Shown here: one piece after another, positions 7,024 through 15,876 of the stretch
How positions within the stretch are numbered: the first letter of the stretch is position 1
How the letters are laid out: every line of letters starts with the position of its first letter
Assembly (NCBI GenBank): GCA_017628845.1
Contig: JAGBYI010000004.1
Location: 1 to 52,284, forward strand
Length of the DNA: 52,284 nucleotides
Source: Bacteroidaceae bacterium
Lineage (GTDB): Bacteria; Bacteroidota; Bacteroidia; Bacteroidales; Bacteroidaceae
Direction of reading: 5' to 3'
Notes under the pieces: generated by a model
What the model saw: only the letters and a program-made list of their open reading frames with translations
The model's database searches: none
Told to the model about the DNA's origin: nothing
Translations under genes and position numbers: made by a program

Positions 7024-8205
7024 ATGTTGGAAACCCTGTTTAGAACGCACCAGTATCTGCTGGAACATTTGGGTGAACCCGTTCACCGCTCGCTGATGGA
7101 CGAGATAAACTGGCGCGACCGCCTGATAGGTATCAAGGGCAGCCGTGGGGTGGGCAAGACCACTTTCCTGCTGCAGTATGCCAAGGAGAACTTCTCGCCA
7201 AAGGACAGAAGGTGCCTGTATGTGAATATGAACAACTTCCTGTTCCAGACATACAGTCTGGTAAGGTTTGCAGGAGAGTTTTATAAGGCAGGCGGCCAGG
7301 TCCTGCTCATAGACCAGATATTCAAGGTTTCGTCGTGGAGCCATGTGCTGCACGAATGCTACGAGAAGTTCCCGATGCTGAAGATAATATTCACGGGAAG
7401 TACCGTGATGAGGCTGAAGGATGAGAACCCGGAACTGAATGGTATATGCCACAGTTACAGCCTGAGAGGGTTTTCATTCAGAGAGTATTTGAACATGATG
7501 GCAGGTACGGACATTCGTCCATATACCTTGCGTGAGCTGGAGAACCGTCATGAACGCATAGCAAAAGAGGTGTGCGAAAAGTGCAATCCTCTGGAGCATT
7601 TCCAGGCTTATTTGCATCATGGCTATTATCCTTTCTTCCTGGAGAAAAAGAACTTCAGCGAAAACCTCCTCAAGACCATGAACATGATGGTGGAGGTGGA
7701 CATTCTGCTGATAAACCAGATGGAACAGAAGAACCTGAACAGAATAAAGAAACTTCTATATCTGCTGGCAACGGGGAGTACGGGAGCACCGAACGTGAGC
7801 CAACTGGCGGCAGAGGTGCAGACTTCAAGGACAACGATAATGAACTACATAAAGTTCTTGAGTGATGCCCGTCTGGTGAATATGATATACAAAAAGGGAG
7901 AGGGCTACCCGAAGAAGCCTGCACGACTGCTGATGCATAATACCAATTTGATGCACGGGTTGACTCCGGGGAAAGTGAACGTTGCAGACATGATGGAGAC
8001 ATTCTTCCAGAATGCCGTGTCCGGCAAGTACAAACTGAATGTCGGAGACAGGTCGTGTAACTTCATCCTGGACGGCAAGTCGCGATTCCGTATACAGGAG
8101 GATGTTCCAAAGCGTAAGGCGACGGACGTGATATACATAAGCAAGGACAAACTGCAGGGAGAGGGACAGGAGATTCCTTTGTGGATGTTTGGTCTGCTGT
8201 ATTAA
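7024..8205 (+). CDS. AAA-type ATPase with DUF4143-like C-terminal part
   Basis: A 393-residue cytoplasmic protein of the COG1373 type. Residues 33-49 contain the Walker A loop (GIKGSRGVGKTTF). Walker B is LLIDQIF at 94-100, followed by sensor-like IIFTGST near 122-128. A helix-turn-helix-like segment (NVSQLAAEVQTSRTTIMNYI) lies around residues 258-277. The end resembles the DUF4143 domain with its restriction-endonuclease-like fold. Known relatives are ATPases of uncertain function, often lone genes. Oddity: the usual Walker B pair Asp-Glu is Asp-Gln here (CAG at 7315-7317), which in many AAA proteins blocks hydrolysis. The gene has its own promoter and no obvious partner. Confidence 0.88.
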   Translation: MLETLFRTHQYLLEHLGEPVHRSLMDEINWRDRLIGIKGSRGVGKTTFLLQYAKENFSPKDRRCLYVNMNNFLFQTYSLVRFAGEFYKAGGQVLLIDQIFKVSSWSHVLHECYEKFPMLKIIFTGSTVMRLKDENPELNGICHSYSLRGFSFREYLNMMAGTDIRPYTLRELENRHERIAKEVCEKCNPLEHFQAYLHHGYYPFFLEKKNFSENLLKTMNMMVEVDILLINQMEQKNLNRIKKLLYLLATGSTGAPNVSQLAAEVQTSRTTIMNYIKFLSDARLVNMIYKKGEGYPKKPARLLMHNTNLMHGLTPGKVNVADMMETFFQNAVSGKYKLNVGDRSCNFILDGKSRFRIQEDVPKRKATDVIYISKDKLQGEGQEIPLWMFGLLY

Positions 8206-8220
8206 AGGGGGATAGGAAGA

Positions 8221-8284
8221 TATAGGAAACCCTAGAAATCCTAGGAGGACCTAGGAAGTCCTAGGAATCTTAGGAAAACCTAAG
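8221..8284. repeat. Short-period CCTAGGA palindromic tract
   Basis: Units such as CCTAGAAAT, CCTAGGAGGA, CCTAGGAAGT, CCTAGGAAT and CTTAGGAAAA follow one another at roughly 10-base spacing, each partly self-complementary. The tract starts about 15 bases after the ATPase stop and could form several alternative stems. Its layout matches the tract embedded in the MFS gene at 4091-4153. Confidence 0.8.
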
Positions 8285-8368
8285 ATGGCTTGAGAGAAAA
8301 ATAAAAGAAAAGAAAATAATCATTAACCGCAATCAGGCCGAGTGCCTGACGATAAAACAACAATAACA

Positions 8369-11300
8369 ATGGCAAAAGAAAAGAAATTTGTGACATGGGA
8401 CGGTAATACCTGTGCCGGACATGTGGCATACATGTTTAGCGAGGTTGCCGCCATCTATCCCATCACTCCTTCGTCTCCAATGGCGGAGCATGTGGACGAA
8501 TGGGCAGCACAGGGCAGAAAGAACCTGTTCGGTGATACTGTCCTGGTTCAGGAAATGCAGTCCGAGGCCGGTGCTGCAGGTGCCGTGCACGGTTCTCTGC
8601 AGGCAGGTGCCCTGACATCTACCTTTACCGCCAGCCAGGGTCTGCTGCTGATGATCCCCAATATGTACAAGATCGCCGGTGAGTTGCTCCCCAGCGTATT
8701 CCACGTGAGCGCACGTACCGTGGCAACACATTCTCTGTGTATCTTCGGTGACCACAGCGACGTGATGGCTTGTCGCCAGACTGGTTTCGCAATGCTGGCA
8801 GAGGGCAGCGTGCAGGAGGTTATGGACCTCAGTGCTGTGGCCCATCTGGCTTCTATAGAATCTCGTGTTCCCTTCATCAACTTCTTTGACGGTTTCCGTA
8901 CCTCTCATGAGTACCAGAAGGTGGAGCTCATTGAGGAAGATGATGTTCGCGACCTGGTGGACATGAAGGCTGTGAGCGAGTTCCGTTCTCGTGCACTGAC
9001 ACCCGAACGCCCCATGGCAAAGGGTATGGCAGAGAACCCCGAGACATTCTTCGCTCACCGCGAGAGCTGCAACCGCTACTACGACGCTGTTCCTGCCATC
9101 GTGGAGAAGTACATGGCTGCAATCAGCGAGCGCACAGGCCGCAAGTATGACCTGTTTACATACTATGGTGCTGAGGATGCAGAGAACATCATCATCCTGA
9201 TGGGTTCTGCTACCGAGGCTGCACGCGAGGCTATAGACCACGCAAATGCTAACGGCAAGAAGTATGGTATGGTGAGCGTTCACCTGTATCGTCCCTTCTC
9301 TGTGAAGCATCTGCTGAAGGCTGTGCCCGAAAGCTGCAAGCGCATTGCAGTTCTGGACCGTACCAAGGAGCCTGGTAGCAATGGAGAACCTCTGTTGCTG
9401 GACGTGAAGGATGCTTTCTACGGCGTAGAGAATGCTCCTCTTATCGTAGGCGGCCGCTATGGTCTGGGCAGTGCCGACGTTACTCCCACCATGATTCTGG
9501 GTGTATTCGAGAACCTGGAACTGGCTATGCCCAAGGATCACTTCACCGTAGGTATCGTGGACGACCTTACCTTCACCTCTCTGCCCAAGAAGGAAGAGAT
9601 GGCTCTGGGTGGCAAGGGTATCTTCGAGGCTAAGTTCTTCGGTCTGGGTGCCGATGGTACCGTGGGTGCCAACAAGAACTCTGTGAAGATTATCGGTGAC
9701 AATACCAACAAGTACTGTCAGGCATACTTCTCCTATGACTCAAAGAAGAGCGGTGGCTTTACCTGTTCTCACCTGCGTTTCGGTGACACTCCCATCCGCA
9801 GCACATACCAGATCAAGACTCCCAACTTCGTAGCATGCCACGTTCAGGCTTATATGCGCATGTACGATGTTATCCGTGGTCTGCAGCCCGGTGGCCAGTT
9901 CCTGCTGAACACTATCTTCGAGGGTGAGGAACTGGTTAACTTCATCCCCAACAACCTGAAGAAGTACTTCGCCGAGAAGAACATCACCGTATATTATATA
10001 AACGCAACAAAGATTGCTCAGGAGATTGGTCTGGGCAACCGTACAAATACCATCCTGCAGTCTGCATTCTTCCGCATCACTGAGGTTATCCCCGTGGAGA
10101 TGGCTGTAGAACAGATGAAGAAGGCTATCGTGAAGTCCTATGGCAAGAAGGGTGAGGACGTGGTGAACATGAACTTTGCCGCTGTGGACCGTGGTGGTGA
10201 GTACAAGGTGCTGCCCGTGGATCCTGCATGGGCCAACCTTCCTGCAGATGAGGCTCCAAAGTATGACGAGCCCGAGTACATCACCAGTCTGGTACGTCCC
10301 ATCAACGCCCAGAACGGTGACCTGTTGCCAGTGAGTGCATACAAGGGTATCGAAGACGGTGCATGGGAACAGGGCACTTCTGCTTTCGAGAAGCGTGGTG
10401 TGGCTGGTTTCGTGCCTGTATGGAACAGCGAGAACTGTATACAGTGCAACAAGTGTGCATTTGTTTGTCCTCATGCAGCAATCCGTCCCATTGTGATGAC
10501 CGACGAGGAGTTGGCTGGTTACGAGGGCGAGAGCATCGAGATGAAGGCTCCTGCTACAATGAAGGGCATGCACTTCGTTATCGCAGTGGACGACAAGGAC
10601 TGTCTGGGTTGCGGTAACTGTGCTGATGTATGTCCTGGCAATCCCAAGAAGGGTGTGGCTCTGACCATGAAGGCATACGACGACTCTTCAGAGGAGGCAC
10701 AGAAGAATGCAGCCGACTGGAAGTACTTCATGCAGAAGGTGACAAGCAAGCAGCACCTGGTGGACATCAAGCAGAGTCCCAAGAACAGCCAGTTCGCACA
10801 GCCCTTGTTTGAGTTCAGCGGTGCTTGTGCCGGTTGTGGCGAGACTCCATATGTGAAGCTCATCAGCCAGTTGTTCGGCGACCGCCAGATGGTGGCTAAC
10901 GCTACTGGTTGCTCTTCTATCTACTCTGGTTCTATCCCCTCTACTCCCTATACAAAGAATGCCGAGGGTCAGGGTCCCGCATGGGCAAACTCTCTGTTCG
11001 AGGACTTCTGCGAGTTCGGTCTGGGTATGGTACTGGCCAACAAGAAGATGAAGGCACGTATCAATGACCTGCTGAAGGAGGCTATGGCTTCTGAAGAGAC
11101 TCCTGCCGAATTCAAGGAGGCTGCACAGCAGTGGATAGACGGCCAGAATGATACCGACGCTTCAAAGGCTGCAGCTGCTGCCTTGAAGCCCATGATTGCC
11201 GCAGGTGTTGAGGCCGGTTGCCCTGTTTGCCTGCAGCTGAAGGAACTGGAGCACTATCTGGTTAAGCGTAGCCAGTGGATTATCGGTGGTGACGGTGCTT

Positions 11301-11935
11301 CATACGATATCGGTTATGGTGGTCTGGACCACGTTATCGGTTCTGGCGAGGACGTGAACGTATTCGTTCTTGATACTGAGGTTTACTCAAATACCGGTGG
11401 TCAGGCTTCAAAGGCTACTCCTATCGGTGCCATTGCACAGTTTGCCGCCAACGGTAAGCGTGTGGGCAAGAAGGATTTGGGTCTGATGCAGGCTACATAC
11501 GGCAATGTCTACGTGTCCCAGGTGGCTATGGGTGCCGACCAGGCTCAGTGCCTGAAGGCTATCAAGGAGGCTGAGGCATGGAACGGTCCTTCACTGGTAA
11601 TCGCTTATGCTCCCTGTATCAACCATGGTCTGAAGGCCAAGGGTGGTATGGGTAAGAGCCAGGCTGAGGAGGCTAAGGCTGTAGAGTGCGGTTACTGGCA
11701 CCTGTGGCGTTACAACCCCGCTTTGGGCGAAGAGGGCAAGAACCCCTTCCAGCTGGACAGCAAGGAGCCTGCATGGGATAAGTTCCAGGACTTCCTCGAG
11801 GGTGAGGTTCGCTTCCTCTCTCTGAAGAAGGCTGCTCCACAGGAGGCTCAAGAACTGTTTGACGCATGTAAGGAGGCTGCACAGCGCCGTTACAAGTCTT
11901 ACATCCGCAAGACTCAGGAGGACTGGTCTCTGTAA
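8369..11935 (+). CDS. nifJ: Pyruvate:ferredoxin (flavodoxin) oxidoreductase
   Basis: A 1188-residue single-chain enzyme that converts pyruvate and CoA to acetyl-CoA and CO2 while reducing ferredoxin, central to anaerobic energy metabolism. All domains are present in one chain. The N-terminal pyruvate-binding part has YPITPSSPMAEHVDEWA near residues 28-44. A gamma-type domain follows. Two 4Fe-4S ferredoxin motifs are seen (CIQCNKCAFVCPHA and CLGCGNCADVCPGNP, near residues 690-765). The thiamine-diphosphate domain has CAGCGETPY and, later, GDGASYDIGYGGLDHVI. I chose the ATG at 8369 because MAKEKKFVTWDGN is the family start; a start at 8342 would add nine unlikely residues. Codon use is highly biased, suggesting strong expression. 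Confidence 0.97.
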   Translation: MAKEKKFVTWDGNTCAGHVAYMFSEVAAIYPITPSSPMAEHVDEWAAQGRKNLFGDTVLVQEMQSEAGAAGAVHGSLQAGALTSTFTASQGLLLMIPNMYKIAGELLPSVFHVSARTVATHSLCIFGDHSDVMACRQTGFAMLAEGSVQEVMDLSAVAHLASIESRVPFINFFDGFRTSHEYQKVELIEEDDVRDLVDMKAVSEFRSRALTPERPMAKGMAENPETFFAHRESCNRYYDAVPAIVEKYMAAISERTGRKYDLFTYYGAEDAENIIILMGSATEAAREAIDHANANGKKYGMVSVHLYRPFSVKHLLKAVPESCKRIAVLDRTKEPGSNGEPLLLDVKDAFYGVENAPLIVGGRYGLGSADVTPTMILGVFENLELAMPKDHFTVGIVDDLTFTSLPKKEEMALGGKGIFEAKFFGLGADGTVGANKNSVKIIGDNTNKYCQAYFSYDSKKSGGFTCSHLRFGDTPIRSTYQIKTPNFVACHVQAYMRMYDVIRGLQPGGQFLLNTIFEGEELVNFIPNNLKKYFAEKNITVYYINATKIAQEIGLGNRTNTILQSAFFRITEVIPVEMAVEQMKKAIVKSYGKKGEDVVNMNFAAVDRGGEYKVLPVDPAWANLPADEAPKYDEPEYITSLVRPINAQNGDLLPVSAYKGIEDGAWEQGTSAFEKRGVAGFVPVWNSENCIQCNKCAFVCPHAAIRPIVMTDEELAGYEGESIEMKAPATMKGMHFVIAVDDKDCLGCGNCADVCPGNPKKGVALTMKAYDDSSEEAQKNAADWKYFMQKVTSKQHLVDIKQSPKNSQFAQPLFEFSGACAGCGETPYVKLISQLFGDRQMVANATGCSSIYSGSIPSTPYTKNAEGQGPAWANSLFEDFCEFGLGMVLANKKMKARINDLLKEAMASEETPAEFKEAAQQWIDGQNDTDASKAAAAALKPMIAAGVEAGCPVCLQLKELEHYLVKRSQWIIGGDGASYDIGYGGLDHVIGSGEDVNVFVLDTEVYSNTGGQASKATPIGAIAQFAANGKRVGKKDLGLMQATYGNVYVSQVAMGADQAQCLKAIKEAEAWNGPSLVIAYAPCINHGLKAKGGMGKSQAEEAKAVECGYWHLWRYNPALGEEGKNPFQLDSKEPAWDKFQDFLEGEVRFLSLKKAAPQEAQELFDACKEAAQRRYKSYIRKTQEDWSL

Positions 11936-11965
11936 GAAACGACAAACGTAATTAATGATATATGA

Positions 11966-12002
11966 CAGACACCTCTTCGCCTAAACAACGGAGGGGTGTC
12001 TG
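11966..12002 (+). terminator. Probable terminator hairpin after nifJ
   Basis: CAGACACC at 11966-11973 pairs with GGTGTCTG at 11995-12002. CTC and GAG can extend the stem with a small bulge. There is no run of T afterwards, so this is either a weak terminator or an mRNA 3'-end stabiliser. Confidence 0.6.
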
Positions 12003-12099
12003 TGTGAAAACGGAAAACTATGCGGACGCTGCAGCGCCCCCGTAATGTGTGCCATAAACAAACTTTCCGTCGTTTAGGACAATATTAAAAAGAAAGAAA

Positions 12100-12927
12100 A
12101 TGAATGAGTTAGGTAATAGCGAATACATAAAGGATTTGATAGATAAGGGCATTGACCTTGGAGTGGAGGCCGGAAAGAGCATTCTCATTGCCATAATCAT
12201 ATATTTTGTGGGTAAGGCATTGATATCGCTGGTAAACCGTATGCTTCGTGGGGTTATGGATCGTAGGAAGGTAGATTCTGCTATCCAGAGTTTCTTGGGA
12301 AGTCTGGTGAACATACTGCTGATGATACTCCTGGCCATAAGCGTAGTCAGCGCTTTGGGAGTGAATACCACAAGTTTTGCCGCATTATTGGCTTCTGCTG
12401 GTGTTGCCGTAGGTATGGCATTGTCTGGCAATCTGCAGAATTTGGCTGGCGGTATAGTAATATTGTTGTTCCGTCCCTTCAAGGTGGGAGACTATATAGA
12501 GGCTCAGGGAACAGGCGGTACGGTGTCGGAGATACAGATATTCCACACTATCCTGACCACTCCTGATAACAAGAAGATTTATCTTCCAAACGGCGCATTG
12601 TCCAGTGGAAATATAACCAACTACAGCAAGGAACCCCTTCGTCGTGTAGATTTTACTGTTGCAGTAGAGTATGGTGAGGATATTGATAAGGTGCGCAAGG
12701 CACTGAAGGATATTCTGGACAAGGATGCAAGGGTGCTTCAGGAACCTGCGCCGGTGATTGTGCTGGGTGCCCTGGCGGACAGCAGTGTGAATATGACAGT
12801 GCGTGTGTGGGTTAAGAGTGAGGATTACTGGAGTGTATTCTTCGAAACCAATGAGACTATATACAACGAGTTCAACCGACTGGGCATCAACTTCCCATAC
12901 CCGCAGTTGACTATTCATCAGGGATGA
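12100..12927 (+). CDS. MscS-family mechanosensitive ion channel
   Basis: A 275-residue inner-membrane channel that opens on membrane tension to release solutes during hypo-osmotic shock. Three hydrophobic segments are seen near 27-47, 66-88 and 92-124. The third is the Gly/Ala-rich pore helix (ASAGVAVGMALSGNLQNLAGG). FRPFKVGDYIEAQGTGGTVS opens the beta domain, and KKIYLPNG with TNYS follows, as is typical of the family. The C-terminal alpha/beta domain runs to the end. It is the short, minimal form of about E. coli MscS length. It stands between nifJ and the glycosyltransferases with no evident operon partner. Confidence 0.94.
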   Translation: MNELGNSEYIKDLIDKGIDLGVEAGKSILIAIIIYFVGKALISLVNRMLRGVMDRRKVDSAIQSFLGSLVNILLMILLAISVVSALGVNTTSFAALLASAGVAVGMALSGNLQNLAGGIVILLFRPFKVGDYIEAQGTGGTVSEIQIFHTILTTPDNKKIYLPNGALSSGNITNYSKEPLRRVDFTVAVEYGEDIDKVRKALKDILDKDARVLQEPAPVIVLGALADSSVNMTVRVWVKSEDYWSVFFETNETIYNEFNRLGINFPYPQLTIHQG

Positions 12928-12974
12928 AGCAAGGACTTTAGTTTTTTCAGGTTTACTGATAGTTTGCCAAGAAA

Positions 12975-13907
12975 ATGCTGCTATCTTTTGTTATTCCTGC
13001 ATATAATGCAGCACCCTATATCAAGTCTTGTATCAAGAGCATTTTTGCTCTTGATATGAGAGGATATGCCTTTGAAGTTATCGTTGTTGATGATGGGTCG
13101 ACCGACGATACGGCATTTGTATTGCAGCAATGTATGAAGGAATATCCTTTGAATGTTATAAGCCAGGAGAACGGTGGGCTGAGTGTGGCGAGAAACGTGG
13201 GAATGTCGCATGCTGCCGGCAAGTATATTGCTTTTGTTGATGCCGACGACGAACTGATAGGAACATCGGACTTGTCGGTATTGTTGTCGTTGATGGAGCG
13301 GGGGACTGTTGACATAATAGGTGTAAATGTCATACAGCGTGATTTCTTGCAAATAGAAAAGCCATATCGGCGTTATGTGCCGTCATATGGTAGAGTTTAT
13401 TCTCCTGCTTATACATTCATGACGGGAAGGAATATTTTTCCGTGCGTACCAGCTTATATGTTCAGAAGAGATTTCCTTGATAAGGAGAGACTTGGATTTT
13501 GTCCGCAACTGATTCATGAAGACGAGGAGTTTACACCAAAGGCATTTGCGTTGGCACAGAGTTTTGTGGCGGTAGACGTAAAATGGTACCTTAGAATACT
13601 TCGTGAAGGGAGTATTACGACAACAATAGACAGGGAAAAACAGAAGCAGGGAATTAGGGACATGGTGCAGGTAGTTAGGAAGCTAACCGAGTTTAGTATG
13701 GATGCATCACACATTGGAAATAGCATTTCCTGCAAACTGGATTATCTTGTTGTTGACATTTTGTTGTTGCTGCACAGACAAGGACATGACAGTGATTTTA
13801 AGAGGGATATTTTGAACGAACTGAGGAAAATGAATCGTTTCCCTTTGCGTTGGAGATGCGAATTAAAGTATATGATGTTTAGTGTATGGACAAGAATATT
13901 TCTGTGA
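12975..13907 (+). CDS. Family 2 glycosyltransferase
   Basis: A 310-residue GT-A enzyme, probably cytoplasmic and acting on a lipid-linked glycan. SFVIPAYNA lies at 4-12, VVDDGSTDD at 37-45, the NGGLSVARNVG segment near 67-77 and the metal-binding FVDADDE near 87-93. These are the GT2 nucleotide-sugar motifs. The sugar and acceptor cannot be read from sequence. The end overlaps the start of the next GT2 gene by 22 bases, so the two are co-translated. Base composition is lower in GC than nifJ and the genes before it, fitting a polysaccharide locus. Confidence 0.9.
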   Translation: MLLSFVIPAYNAAPYIKSCIKSIFALDMRGYAFEVIVVDDGSTDDTAFVLQQCMKEYPLNVISQENGGLSVARNVGMSHAAGKYIAFVDADDELIGTSDLSVLLSLMERGTVDIIGVNVIQRDFLQIEKPYRRYVPSYGRVYSPAYTFMTGRNIFPCVPAYMFRRDFLDKERLGFCPQLIHEDEEFTPKAFALAQSFVAVDVKWYLRILREGSITTTIDREKQKQGIRDMVQVVRKLTEFSMDASHIGNSISCKLDYLVVDILLLLHRQGHDSDFKRDILNELRKMNRFPLRWRCELKYMMFSVWTRIFL

Positions 13908-14749
13908 TGTTGTCTGTTGTGGTCCCTGTCTATAATGTGGAGAAGACCTTGGACCGTTGCGTAAATAGTATACTGAAGCAAGGTGTTGACAATATGGAAA
14001 TTATTCTTGTGGATGACGGTTCTCTTGACGGAAGTCCTGCTTTATGCGATGCCTGGAGCAAACGTAATGAGAGAATAAAAGTGATACATAAGAGCAATGG
14101 AGGGTTAAGTGATGCGCGCAATGCCGGAATAGAACAGGCAAGAGGAGGGTATGTCACATTTGTTGACAGTGATGATTATTTAGAGGAGGGGACATATAAG
14201 GGGCTGCTGGATTGGTTGAGGAAGAATGAAGCATGCGATATTCTTGAATACCCACTCAAGCATATAGGAACTGATAAAAGAATAACATCCAGATGTACCG
14301 ATATGCAGTTTGCTTCTGCGAGGCATTATTGGTTTGCTACAGAGGCTTGGGAACATGCCTATGCCGTGAATAAAATATACAGAAGGACGTTGTTTGAGTA
14401 TGTGCGTTTTCCTGTAGAAAGAGTATTTGAAGATATATATACGTTGCCGCAGTTGTTGTGCAAAAATCCGCATGTAGCGACATCGTCGCATGGTGCATAT
14501 TGTTATGTGTGGAACGAAGGTGGAATATCAGCGTTGTCTTCAAAAAACGTAGTAAGCACTAAGCAACACCTTGAGGCATTGATGCTTGCTGCCAAAACAA
14601 TGGAGACACGGTTGTGGTCGTCAAATGGTTACAAGATTTATCTGTCGATGCTATACAGACAGTTAGACATATACGGTATGAGCGGTGAAATAGTGCTAAA
14701 GTGGCCTTTGATACGTCTTGTATGTTGGCTTCACAACAAGCTGAGGTAG
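13886..14749 (+). CDS. Family 2 glycosyltransferase
   Basis: A 287-residue GT-A enzyme with VVVPVYNVEKTLDRCVNSIL near 11-30, LVDDGSLDGSPALCD at 41-55, NGGLSDARNAGIE near 71-83 and a metal site FVDSDDYLE near 92-100. This is the WcaA/EpsJ-like form seen in exopolysaccharide loci. It overlaps the preceding GT2 gene by 22 bases. It also overlaps tail to tail, by 19 bases, with a glycosyltransferase on the other strand. The sugar is unknown. Confidence 0.9.
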   Translation: MDKNISVMLSVVVPVYNVEKTLDRCVNSILKQGVDNMEIILVDDGSLDGSPALCDAWSKRNERIKVIHKSNGGLSDARNAGIEQARGGYVTFVDSDDYLEEGTYKGLLDWLRKNEACDILEYPLKHIGTDKRITSRCTDMQFASARHYWFATEAWEHAYAVNKIYRRTLFEYVRFPVERVFEDIYTLPQLLCKNPHVATSSHGAYCYVWNEGGISALSSKNVVSTKQHLEALMLAAKTMETRLWSSNGYKIYLSMLYRQLDIYGMSGEIVLKWPLIRLVCWLHNKLR

Positions 14750-15834
14750 AGTTGTTCGTATTGCTTGGCTACCTTGATGTAATCGTGATGGCGGTGTATG
14801 TATTCAACACTCTGCCTTTTTAGTTCAGCAAGTTTTTCCGGATGCAGTACAATGTGTTCCAGTTCAGTATAGCAGCTTTCGTATGTGGGAAGCACATTGA
14901 TGATTGGACGAAGTTCTGTTTCGTGGATAATCTGATAATTTTCTTCTTCTCCTCCTCCTACATTTACAATACCTTTGCTCATTGCCATGAGTGCATTCAT
15001 GGCAGGAGTATATGAGTAGAGTTGGTCGAGTATGAGGTCGCTGCTTTCAACCATCTTATGGTATTTCTCGTATGGTACTCCGCTGGCAACAATAAGTTCT
15101 GCTTTCTCAGGGTATTTGGCGACGATGTCTTCGGCTGCCTTGAGCATTATATCGGTACCTTTGTACACAGAACGAGATTTGCTTATACCGATGAAGATGC
15201 GTATTTTATTGTTAGCAGTTTTATCTTTAACCGGGTCTTTTGCCATTTCTATAGGGAAAGGTATGAATGACATTTTCTTTCTAAGGTCGACCACCTCATT
15301 GTATGTGGCCCAGTACTCTTGTAGTCCTGCTACAATCCAGTCAGATGTACCGGCTATGTGTTTGCAGAGTGTTTCTTTTGGCGTATTAAGCCAGTCATAC
15401 CGTATGCATTCTGCTATTTCATCTGTTCGTATGGAGTCACCGATGTTGAAGTCGCTGTATCTCAGAGGCCTGATATCGGTATTTACCTTGACCCAATAGT
15501 AGTCTATGCCGAATGCACCAAGAACAATGCGTTTGTTGTGCCTTTTAAGATAGTTATATATATATATAAGGTGTTCGGCTTTGAGTTCAAGAAATATTGG
15601 GTTGATGAGTTGGACAATATCATATCCACGCATTTGTGGCAGATGGCGAAGCAGCTTGGTCAGGAACTCCAATGTGCCCAATGCTCCATGTTTGCGCTCG
15701 AGGTCAATGTCGCGTCCATACTGTTTCCAGAAGTCTCCGTTGCTGGCAACGATACATTCGTGTCCAAGGCATCTGAGTCCTTTGGCAAGTGTGGCATGGA
15801 CATTGGAGTATTCTCCGAGAAGCAGTATTTTCAT
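14731..15834 (-). CDS. GT-B glycosyltransferase
   Basis: A 367-residue protein starting MKILLLGEYSNVHATLAKGL, the first Rossmann unit of a GT-B enzyme. RIFIGISKSRSVYKGTDIML near residues 212-231 is the link to the second Rossmann unit. The usual Glu-x7-Glu nucleotide-sugar motif of GT4 is not plain: the matching region reads SYTPAMNALMAMSKG. The family number is therefore uncertain. It is the last gene of the long minus-strand run that starts at 21408 and follows wzx by 43 bases. Its 3' end overlaps the convergent GT2 gene by 19 bases. Confidence 0.8.
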   Translation of the reverse strand: MKILLLGEYSNVHATLAKGLRCLGHECIVASNGDFWKQYGRDIDLERKHGALGTLEFLTKLLRHLPQMRGYDIVQLINPIFLELKAEHLIYIYNYLKRHNKRIVLGAFGIDYYWVKVNTDIRPLRYSDFNIGDSIRTDEIAECIRYDWLNTPKETLCKHIAGTSDWIVAGLQEYWATYNEVVDLRKKMSFIPFPIEMAKDPVKDKTANNKIRIFIGISKSRSVYKGTDIMLKAAEDIVAKYPEKAELIVASGVPYEKYHKMVESSDLILDQLYSYTPAMNALMAMSKGIVNVGGGEEENYQIIHETELRPIINVLPTYESCYTELEHIVLHPEKLAELKRQSVEYIHRHHDYIKVAKQYEQLYLSLL

Positions 15835-15876
15835 AAGTAGATATAACTCAACGTGGTTGCGTGCATTTAGACTTTG

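Noticed and set aside
8221-8284. Possible CRISPR-like array
   Set aside because: Units are about 10 bases with no spacers of uniform length, and there are no cas genes in the window.
12959-12965. TAGTTTG before the first GT2 gene as a promoter
   Set aside because: One base shorter than TAnnTTTG and only ten bases from the start codon; not reported as a promoter.
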